Source of the DNA: Nannocystis sp. RBIL2
Lineage (GTDB): Bacteria > Myxococcota_A > Polyangia > Nannocystales > Nannocystaceae
Assembly (NCBI RefSeq): GCF_026626745.1
Contig: NZ_JAPNJW010000001.1
Coordinates: forward strand, 3,642,001-3,706,000
Direction of reading: 5' to 3'
DNA length: 64,000 nt
The first letter of the stretch is position 1, and the number at the start of each line of letters is the position of its first letter. The position numbers were made by a program, and so were the translations under genes. The notes under the pieces were generated by a model, which saw nothing but the letters and a program-made list of their open reading frames with translations, ran no database searches and was not told the origin of the DNA. Positions 56,532 to 64,000 of the stretch are shown piece by piece.

Positions 56532-57596
56532 TTAGCCTCCGATGCTGATCATCGCCTTGTCCGGGCCTCCATGGCCATCCAGGGCGAAAGTGTGACCCGA
56601 CTGCTTGTACCCGAGGACCGCGCGTACGCGCGCCGCGAGGGCGACCGGGCCGGCGGATCGCAGGACCGAGCGTAGATCGCCGGCGTCGTCGCGGGCGAGA
56701 CAATTGTGGAGCGACCCTGCGGCAGACAGCCGCAGACGGTTGCAAGAGGCGCAGAAGTTCTCGGTCATGGGGGCGATGACGCCGACGCGGCGGCCTGCGT
56801 GAGGGCCCGAGGCGACGCGCCAATAGGTCGCAGGGCCGAGGCCGCGCACGCCCTCGCCGCTGTCGCTCACGAGCGGCGCCCCGGCCGCGACGGCGATGCG
56901 TTCGCGGATCTCCGCAGCCGGCATCAGCTCGCCGGGCACGTACAGGCGGCCCGCGGACATCGGCATGACCTCGATGAAGCGCGGCACGTGGCCGCGCTCC
57001 CACGCCCACAGCGCCAGCTCGCCGAGCTCGTGGTCGTTGAAGCCGCGGATCGCCACGGTGTTGATCTTGATCGCCGAGAAGCCAACGTCGCGCGCGGCGT
57101 CGAGGCCGGCCAGCACCTCGGCGAGCACGCCGCGGCGGGTGATGGCGGCGAAGCGCGCCGGGTCGAGGCTGTCGAGGCTGACGGTGAGGCCCCGCAGGCC
57201 GGCCTGGCGCAGCGGCGCGGCCACCTCGGCCAGGCGCGCGCCGTTGGTGGTGAGGACGACGTCGATCGGGATCGCCGCCAGCGCCGCGACCAGCTCGACG
57301 AAGCCGCGGCGGACCGTCGGCTCACCGCCGGTGAGGCGCACGCGCTCGACGCCGAGCTCCGCGAAGACCTGCACGATCGTCGCGACCTCCTCGAGCGTGA
57401 GCAGGTCGGCGCGGGCGATGCGGTCGATGCCCTCCTCGGGCATGCAGTAGGTGCAGCGGTAGTTGCACCGGTCGGTCAGCGAGACGCGCAAGTAGCGGAT
57501 CCGCCGCGCCTGCGGGTCGACCAGCGGGCCCCCCGGCAGCGAAGGCTCCCCGACCGCGGACGGCGGCCGCGCGGTGCGGAGTTGAACCAGGGTCAT
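56532..57596 (-). CDS. moaA: GTP 3',8-cyclase MoaA
   Basis: Radical-SAM enzyme of 354 residues. N-terminal cluster motif C-N-Y-R-C-T-Y-C (Cys44, 48, 51), G-G-E-P-T, and the C-terminal cluster C-A-S-C-N-R-L-R-L...H-N-C. It ends in the Gly-Gly tail needed for activity. It converts GTP to 3',8-cyclo-GTP, the first step of molybdenum cofactor synthesis. No other moa genes are nearby. ccmE starts 7 nt downstream, so the two may share a transcript by proximity alone. Confidence 0.93.
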   Translation of the reverse strand: MTLVQLRTARPPSAVGEPSLPGGPLVDPQARRIRYLRVSLTDRCNYRCTYCMPEEGIDRIARADLLTLEEVATIVQVFAELGVERVRLTGGEPTVRRGFVELVAALAAIPIDVVLTTNGARLAEVAAPLRQAGLRGLTVSLDSLDPARFAAITRRGVLAEVLAGLDAARDVGFSAIKINTVAIRGFNDHELGELALWAWERGHVPRFIEVMPMSAGRLYVPGELMPAAEIRERIAVAAGAPLVSDSGEGVRGLGPATYWRVASGPHAGRRVGVIAPMTENFCASCNRLRLSAAGSLHNCLARDDAGDLRSVLRSAGPVALAARVRAVLGYKQSGHTFALDGHGGPDKAMISIGG

Positions 57597-57669
57597 GCGC
57601 GAACCACCTGCTGCGTCGCTTCATGTTACCACAGGCGCGACGAGCGCCCGGCGGCGCCAGAAAGCGAGC

Positions 57670-57710
57670 CCGGCCACGTAGCGGCCCTCGTTCGGGCGGC
57701 TCGTGGCCGG
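57670..57710 (-). terminator. Hairpin terminator at end of oxidase operon
   Basis: CCGGCCAC and GTGGCCGG arms close an inner imperfect stem. On the minus strand CTCGCTTTCTGG follows. It lies 47 nt past the ctaF stop and would separate the oxidase genes from moaA. Confidence 0.4.
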
Positions 57711-57756
57711 ATTCGCGTCGTCTCGCGCGGGGCGCGAGCCGGGCTCGTGATGACTC

Positions 57757-58305
57757 TCAGTGCGCCGCGGCCTTGTGCTCGGCCTTGGCCTCGGCCTTGT
57801 GCTCGCCGCCACCATGGCCACCGCCGTGCTCGCCGCCGCCGTGACCGCCGCCGTGGGCTTCGATCTCGGCGAGGACCTTGGCGCGCCGCTCGGGCACGTT
57901 GTCGACGCCGACGACGAGGCCCTTGCCGGCGTTCTCCTGCTCCTTCCAGCGGACGAACGTCTCCTGCTCGTCGTTGAGGGCGTCGCGGCTCTTCATGTCG
58001 AACATGGTGAAGCCGAAGAAGATGCCGACGAAGATGATGGTCCCGAGGAAGACGAACAGGTGGAACTTGTCGTCGTACTTCAGGTGCATGAAGTAGGCGA
58101 CGACCAGCGTCGCCTTGATGAAGGCGACGACCATCGCCACCGTGAGGCTGGCGGGGCCGAGGTCGGCGAACGAGACCGCGAAGGTCAGGCCGGTGAGGAC
58201 GAACAGGGCGCCGATGACGCCGTTGTACGTGCTCATCGGCGAGATGTGCTCGTGGACCTCGTGCGGATGCTCGACCGGCTGACCGTTGAGGAAGACCTTT
58301 GCCAT
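57757..58305 (-). CDS. ctaF: Cytochrome c oxidase subunit IV with His-rich tail
   Basis: Membrane protein of about 182 residues. Three spans (roughly 30-48, 55-75, 83-103), with the motif A-T-L-V-V-A-Y-F-M-H-L-K-Y-D-D between spans, mark it as the small prokaryotic COX4 subunit. After residue 105 comes a soluble tail ending in a run of His/Gly/Glu/Lys repeats (about ten His in the last 35 residues), unusual for this subunit and able to bind metal. ATG chosen with GGAG 9 nt upstream. Last gene of the oxidase operon. Confidence 0.82.
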   Translation of the reverse strand: MAKVFLNGQPVEHPHEVHEHISPMSTYNGVIGALFVLTGLTFAVSFADLGPASLTVAMVVAFIKATLVVAYFMHLKYDDKFHLFVFLGTIIFVGIFFGFTMFDMKSRDALNDEQETFVRWKEQENAGKGLVVGVDNVPERRAKVLAEIEAHGGGHGGGEHGGGHGGGEHKAEAKAEHKAAAH

Positions 58306-58327
58306 GACAATCAACTCCGGGCGAGGG

Positions 58328-59011
58328 TCACTTGACCAGGTAGAGGAGCGGGAAGAGGAAGATCCAGACCAGGTCGACGAGGTGCCAGTAGAGACCGGTG
58401 TTCTCGATCGCCACGTAGTTCTTGGCGCCGAACTCGCCGCGGCCGGCGCGGACGAACATCCACAGCATGATGGCGAGGCCGATCACGACGTGGACGCCGT
58501 GGAGGCCGGTCATCAGGAAGTAGACGCCGAAGAAGATGTGCGGCAGCCCGTCGATCTCGTAGCCGTGGAGGTGCGCCGAGTAGAACTTGCCCGGCAGCAT
58601 GCCGTGCTCGAACTTGGCGCTGTACTCGAAGTACTTGACCACCATGAAGATGCAGCCGCACAGGATGGTCAGCACGAGCATCAGGCGCAGCTTCTTGACG
58701 TCGCCGAGCTGGATCGAGCGGACCCCGAGGGCCATCGTGTACGACGAGGTCAGAAGGACCACCGTGTTGATGCCGCCGGCCCACTTGCTGAGGTGCTCGT
58801 GCGCCTCGAGCACCATCTCCGGGTAGAGCATCCGGAGGATGAAGTAGGCGAGGAACAGGCCCGAGAACATCAGGATCTCGGTGGCCAGGAAGAGCCACAT
58901 CCCGAGCTTCGCCGAGGCCGTCTGCTGGCCCATCGTGTCGAAGTGATGGGCCAGGTGCGGGTTGTGCTCGTCGTCGTCGTGGGCGGGCGCGTGGGCGTGT
59001 TCGTTGCTCAT
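58328..59011 (-). CDS. ctaE: Cytochrome c oxidase subunit III
   Basis: Membrane protein of 227 residues. A His/Asp-rich soluble N-terminus (about ten His in 30 residues) leads into five spans. Family segments include [22 protein letters not shown] and the C-terminal [16 protein letters not shown]. Subunit III stabilises the catalytic core of caa3-type oxidases. ctaD ends 34 nt upstream. Confidence 0.92.
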   Translation of the reverse strand: MSNEHAHAPAHDDDEHNPHLAHHFDTMGQQTASAKLGMWLFLATEILMFSGLFLAYFILRMLYPEMVLEAHEHLSKWAGGINTVVLLTSSYTMALGVRSIQLGDVKKLRLMLVLTILCGCIFMVVKYFEYSAKFEHGMLPGKFYSAHLHGYEIDGLPHIFFGVYFLMTGLHGVHVVIGLAIMLWMFVRAGRGEFGAKNYVAIENTGLYWHLVDLVWIFLFPLLYLVK

Positions 59012-59045
59012 GGCTGCGTTACCCCGGGGAACTGGCGTGGAGGAA

Positions 59046-60689
<1,644 letters not shown>

Positions 60690-60722
60690 GGGAAGACTCC
60701 GTGGAGTGCCGCGGGCGAAGCG

Positions 60723-61751
60723 TTACTTCTGGGCCTTGATGTAGGCGATGAGCGCGGCGATCTGCTTGTCGTCGAAGCGCCCGGCGAAGCTGGGCATCTG
60801 CGGGCTGAAGCCGGACACGATCTTCGCGTTGGGCTCGAGGATCGACTCGCGGATGTAGTTCTCGTCGACGGTGATCGTGGTGCCGTCGGCCAGGGTCTCG
60901 CTCTTGCCGAACAGACCCTTGAAGCTCGGGCCGGTCTTCACGGTGCCGTCCGTGGTGTGGCAGCTGGCGCAGCCGCCACGGGTGACGACGCGGGCGCCGA
61001 AGTCCTCGGCCGACTCGGCGTCGCCCTGCTTGAGCTCGCAGGCCTTGGCCAGCACCGCGTCGTACTCCTCCGCCGCGACGACGTGGACGCGGCCGACCAT
61101 GCTCGAGTGCTCGTCACCGCAGTACTCGGTGCACATCAGCGGATACAGGCCCGGCTTGGTCGCCTCGAACCAGAGCACCGTGTAACGCCCCGGGACCACG
61201 TCCTTCTTCAGGCGGAACGCCGGCAGGTAGAACGAGTGGATGACGTCGACCGAGGTCATCGTCAGGCGCATCGGCTTGCCGACCGGGACGTAGAGGTCGT
61301 TCGTCAGCGAGCAGCCCTTCACCTCGGGGTACTCGATCGTCCACGACCACTTCTGCCCGGTGACCCGCACGTCCATCGCGTCCGCCGGCGGCGTCGCCTG
61401 CTTCATGTACTCGATCTCGCCCCAGGCGAAGAGGATCACGAAGAAGAACGTCGGGATGGCGCTCCAGATGAACTCGAGCTTGCCGTTGTGGGTCAGCGGC
61501 GAGGTCTTGGCGTGGCCATGGGCGGGCTTCTTGTACTTCCACATGAAGTACGCCTGGACCCCGATCATGCCGACGAAGGCGATGCCGCAGAGGATCCAGA
61601 AGAAGATGTAGAGCGTGTCGAGCGCCTCGGCGTTGGCCGAAGCCGCCGGCAGGAGGCTCCACGGGGAGTCCGACATCGGCGGCGTGCCCGGGTTCGAGGG
61701 CGGCAACGCTGCTTCCGCGGCGGCGGGGGCGATCAAGAGCGAGAAGAGCAC
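60723..61751 (-). CDS. ctaC: Cytochrome c oxidase subunit II with fused cytochrome c (caa3)
   Basis: Protein of 342 residues. A signal/leader and two spans (about 45-72 and 95-112) are followed by the CuA cupredoxin domain with His172, Cys207, Cys211, His215 and Met218 (C-T-E-Y-C-G-D-E-H-S-S-M). A C-terminal monoheme cytochrome c has C-A-S-C-H (261-265) and a late M-P-S axial-ligand motif. This fusion defines caa3 oxidases and explains the need for the nearby ccm genes. GTG start. Confidence 0.95.
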   Translation of the reverse strand: MLFSLLIAPAAAEAALPPSNPGTPPMSDSPWSLLPAASANAEALDTLYIFFWILCGIAFVGMIGVQAYFMWKYKKPAHGHAKTSPLTHNGKLEFIWSAIPTFFFVILFAWGEIEYMKQATPPADAMDVRVTGQKWSWTIEYPEVKGCSLTNDLYVPVGKPMRLTMTSVDVIHSFYLPAFRLKKDVVPGRYTVLWFEATKPGLYPLMCTEYCGDEHSSMVGRVHVVAAEEYDAVLAKACELKQGDAESAEDFGARVVTRGGCASCHTTDGTVKTGPSFKGLFGKSETLADGTTITVDENYIRESILEPNAKIVSGFSPQMPSFAGRFDDKQIAALIAYIKAQK

Positions 61752-61773
61752 GGTTTTCCTCCGCAGGTCCCTG

Positions 61774-62613
61774 TCAGGCCGTGGCCCGGCGTTCGCGCCG
61801 CCAGTACACGAGCAGGGTTGTTCCGATCAATAACACAGTCACGGCGCCCGCGATGCGCATGAGACCGAACGCAAACGGGCCGTAGCGACCGAGGGTCGCA
61901 TCGTAGTGAAAGCAGCTGAGGATCAGCCGGTCGATGGTGCTGCCCACGCGACCCTCGCCAGCCTCGATGAGGCCGAACTTCAGGTCGCTGGGGTTGTACG
62001 ACAGGCCGTAGACGTAGCGGGCGATCTTGCCCTCGGGGGACAGGAACGCGATCACCGCCGGGTGCGCGTACTGGTCCTGCTCCGGGTCGTACGTGTACGA
62101 AATCCCGAGCTGGGCCGCGAGCAGGCGGACGTTCAGGGCATCGCCGGTGAGGAAGGCCCAGTCGACGTCGTCGCCCCGGCCCAGCGAGTTCAGGTGGTTC
62201 TGCCGCTTCGGCCCCGCGAGCTCCGGCGTCTCGCGCGGGTCGATGCTGACGGTGACCACCCGGAAGTGCTCGTCCCCCGGCGTCCATTCGAGCTTGTGCA
62301 GCGCGTCGGTCAGCTCGTTGAGCTGCACGTTGCACAGCACCGGACAGCGGAAGTAGTTCATCGTCACCAGCACCGGGCGCTTGCCGTCGAGGTAGTCGCC
62401 GAGGGTGACGCGCTTGCCGGTGTGGTCGACGAAGCTCAAGCTGCGGTCGACGTCGAGACCGAGATGCTCGTCGACGTCGATCGCGGTCATCGCCGGCGCC
62501 AGGACCTGGTTGCTCCCCGCCGGCTGCGCGTCGCTCGGCGCAGCGCGCACGCCGGCGGCCGACCCGAAGGCCAGAGCAGCGGCGAGGCAGATTGCGGGGA
62601 TCCGGCAAGACAT
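61774..62613 (-). CDS. SCO1/SenC family copper chaperone
   Basis: Protein of 279 residues. A signal peptide ends near V-R-A-A-P. A thioredoxin-like SCO domain carries F-R-C-P-V-L-C-N (Cu-binding C-x-x-x-C) and the third ligand His in Y-A-H-P-A-V-I. One membrane span close to the C-terminus ends R-R-E-R-R. Sco proteins deliver copper to the CuA site of subunit II, encoded next, 22 nt downstream. The C-terminal anchor differs from the usual N-terminal one. Confidence 0.9.
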   Translation of the reverse strand: MSCRIPAICLAAALAFGSAAGVRAAPSDAQPAGSNQVLAPAMTAIDVDEHLGLDVDRSLSFVDHTGKRVTLGDYLDGKRPVLVTMNYFRCPVLCNVQLNELTDALHKLEWTPGDEHFRVVTVSIDPRETPELAGPKRQNHLNSLGRGDDVDWAFLTGDALNVRLLAAQLGISYTYDPEQDQYAHPAVIAFLSPEGKIARYVYGLSYNPSDLKFGLIEAGEGRVGSTIDRLILSCFHYDATLGRYGPFAFGLMRIAGAVTVLLIGTTLLVYWRRERRATA

Positions 62614-62626
62614 GGCGACGAGCTTC

Positions 62627-63448
62627 TCAGTGCGCGGGCGCAGGCACGGGCGCGGTCGCACCCGGGTTGGACTTGGCGCCGACCGGCTCGGGCGTGCCGC
62701 CCGGGACCGGCTTGGTGCTCTCGGACTGACCCTTGTCGGCGTTGATCGGCATGGCCTCGTCCTTGGTGCCCGGCGGCAGCGCGGCCGGCGGGGTGCCCTC
62801 GGCCGGCTTGGCGGCGGCGCCGTCGGTCGCGGGCGCAGTGCCCTCGGCCGGCTTGGCGGCGGCGCCGTCGGTCGGCGTGCCCGCGGGCGCGGTGCCGTCA
62901 GCGGGGGCACCAGCAGGCGCAGTGCCGTCCGCGGGCGCGGTGCCCTCGGCACCGGGGACCACCGGCGCCGTGCCCTCGACCGCAGCGCCCTCGGGCGCGG
63001 CCGGCGTCGGCGCGGCGGCCTTTTGCCCGCCCGTGGCGACGTCGTCGGGGTGGATCCACCCCGACGGCGGCGCGAACGCGCCGAGCTTCTCCGGCTTGGC
63101 GAGGATCAGGTCGCGGGCCGAGGCCAGCGGGATGTAGCTGTAGCGCCCGACGACCTTGCCGGTCGCGTCGGTCAGGACGTCGTCGCCCGCGCCGCGGGTC
63201 CGGGTCTCCATGCCCTTGCGGTAGTCGGCCAGGAGGGTCGAGCCCTCCTTGCCGCGCTCGGCGTTGAGGTCGCGGGCCTGGTCGTTGAACAGCTGCACGC
63301 AGGTGATCAGCGACAGCAGCGTCAGCGCGCCGAGGCCCCAGACGATGTTGAACAGCTCGCGGGTCGGCGGCGCGTCGAGCTCGTGGCCGCCACCGTGTCC
63401 GTGACCGCCGCCGTGGGCGCCGTGCGAATCGTTATGATGCTCGGTCAT
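62627..63448 (-). CDS. His-rich single-span protein between ActF and Sco
   Basis: Protein of 273 residues. A His/Gly-rich N-terminus (about nine His in 22 residues) is followed by one span (about 33-52) and a periplasmic region with A-R-D-L-N-A-E-R and Y-S-Y-I-P-L-A-S-A-R. Then come about 110 residues of Ala/Pro/Thr/Glu repeats (T-A-P-A-D-G-T-A-P-A-G-style). It is encoded between the alternative complex III subunit and sco, in the same operon. The N-terminal His cluster may hold copper. I do not recognise the family. Confidence 0.62.
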   Translation of the reverse strand: MTEHHNDSHGAHGGGHGHGGGHELDAPPTRELFNIVWGLGALTLLSLITCVQLFNDQARDLNAERGKEGSTLLADYRKGMETRTRGAGDDVLTDATGKVVGRYSYIPLASARDLILAKPEKLGAFAPPSGWIHPDDVATGGQKAAAPTPAAPEGAAVEGTAPVVPGAEGTAPADGTAPAGAPADGTAPAGTPTDGAAAKPAEGTAPATDGAAAKPAEGTPPAALPPGTKDEAMPINADKGQSESTKPVPGGTPEPVGAKSNPGATAPVPAPAH

Positions 63449-63465
63449 GACTGCCTCCGCTCCGC

Positions 63466-64000
63466 TCAGAAGTTCTCGAACCGGACCGATTCCTCGATCC
63501 GCGGGTCGCCGGTGGGGACCAGGGCCTTGCGGCCGAGCGCCCAGGTGAAGCCAGCGATGAACACGCCCGCCACACCGAGCAGCGCCAGGAAGTCGACCGG
63601 GCCGATGTGCAGGTGCATCACGTGGTCAGCGCTCTCCAGCGCGTGGTGATGCGCCAGCACCGGCTGGACCAGCCAGTACATGTCGACGACCTGCATGAAC
63701 AGGATCCACACCGCGGCCAGCGTCAGCGTGAACGCGTTGCGCTTGACCCCGCGGCGCAGCAGGAAGAAGAACGGGATGAAGAAGCGCCCGCCTGCCAGCA
63801 GGAAGGTCAGCGGCAGGAAGTCGTCGGCGATGCGGTAACCGAACCACATCGTCTCTTCCGGGATGTTCGCGTACCAGATCAGGAAGTACTGGCTGAACGC
63901 GATGTACGTGTAGAACACCGTGAAGCCGAACAGGAACTTGCCGAGGTCGTGATAGTGCTCGGTCGTCACCACGCCGCGCAGGTAGCCCGACTTGTGCAGC
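63466..64000 (-). CDS. actF: Alternative complex III subunit ActF (5' end beyond window)
   Basis: The frame stays open through the right edge, so at least the N-terminal half is missing. The visible C-terminal part (about 178 residues) has spans with F-S-Q-Y-F-L-I-W-Y-A-N-I-P-E-E-T, L-T-F-L-L-A-G-G-R-F-F-I-P-F-F-F-L-L-R-R and L-H-I-G-P-V-D-F-L. These are features of ActF, an NrfD-like membrane subunit of the quinol-oxidising alternative complex III. ACIII passes electrons to the caa3 oxidase encoded downstream, with which it forms a supercomplex in Rhodothermus-type bacteria. Confidence 0.8.
   Translation of the reverse strand, partial: LHKSGYLRGVVTTEHYHDLGKFLFGFTVFYTYIAFSQYFLIWYANIPEETMWFGYRIADDFLPLTFLLAGGRFFIPFFFLLRRGVKRNAFTLTLAAVWILFMQVVDMYWLVQPVLAHHHALESADHVMHLHIGPVDFLALLGVAGVFIAGFTWALGRKALVPTGDPRIEESVRFENF

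Overview
The window is about 64 kb of very GC-rich, densely coding bacterial DNA. Several signs point to a myxobacterium, most likely the Nannocystis/Enhygromyxa side of Myxococcota. These are many lipoproteins whose signal peptide is followed by a long Thr/Ser/Gly/Glu linker, RCC1-like and DUF4215-type Cys-rich surface proteins, a myxobacterial-style retron, an alternative-complex-III/caa3 oxidase cluster and a TreX/Z/Y pathway. This is inference from gene content; there is no rRNA gene and I recognise no tRNA gene.

Left part (1-20.7 kb): the 3' end of an RCC1-repeat protein, a lipoprotein, an NCS1 nucleobase transporter, a second Thr-rich lipoprotein and a SurA-type chaperone. Then come a SIR2-domain protein with a repeat-filled linker, a translationally coupled three-gene operon behind a Fur-like palindrome, a PlsB-type acyltransferase with an odd GpsA homologue and a zinc-ribbon protein, assorted envelope proteins, a PI-PLC-like lipoprotein, a VWA protein and a TPR protein.

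Middle (20.7-42.4 kb): NnrU, then a retron read leftward. The reverse transcriptase is at 21412-22956 and its msr-msd RNA at 23004-23235, bounded by an exact 18-nt inverted repeat and containing a long msd stem. Directly upstream on the same strand lie a SWIM zinc-finger protein and a WGR/HEAT-repeat protein. To the right are a lipoprotein metalloprotease, the glgX-treZ-treY operon that turns glycogen into trehalose, a hypothetical protein, a lone possible beta-propeller, a beta-propeller lipoprotein, a 17-codon peptide gene with an excellent Shine-Dalgarno site and an esterase-like lipoprotein.

Right part (42.8-64 kb), all on the minus strand: a very large TonB-dependent receptor, glutamate racemase and an acyl-CoA dehydrogenase. 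Then a cytochrome c maturation operon (ccmE-F-x-y-A-B-C-D) whose CcmE has Cys in place of the heme-binding His, moaA, and the caa3-type oxidase cluster (Sco, CtaC with fused cytochrome c, A2-type CtaD, CtaE, CtaF). The oxidase genes follow an alternative complex III subunit cut by the right edge. Electron-transfer complexes that need c-type heme therefore sit next to the system that attaches it.

Across the window a short palindromic DNA family (cores GGACATGTCC / GGCATGTCC and CCTGTCC-N4-GGACAGG) recurs between genes and inside reading frames. Several genes also have a -10-like hexamer 6-8 nt before the start codon, suggesting leaderless transcripts. These two patterns, the retron with its SWIM/WGR neighbours, the SIR2 protein and the CcmE variant are the items most worth following up.
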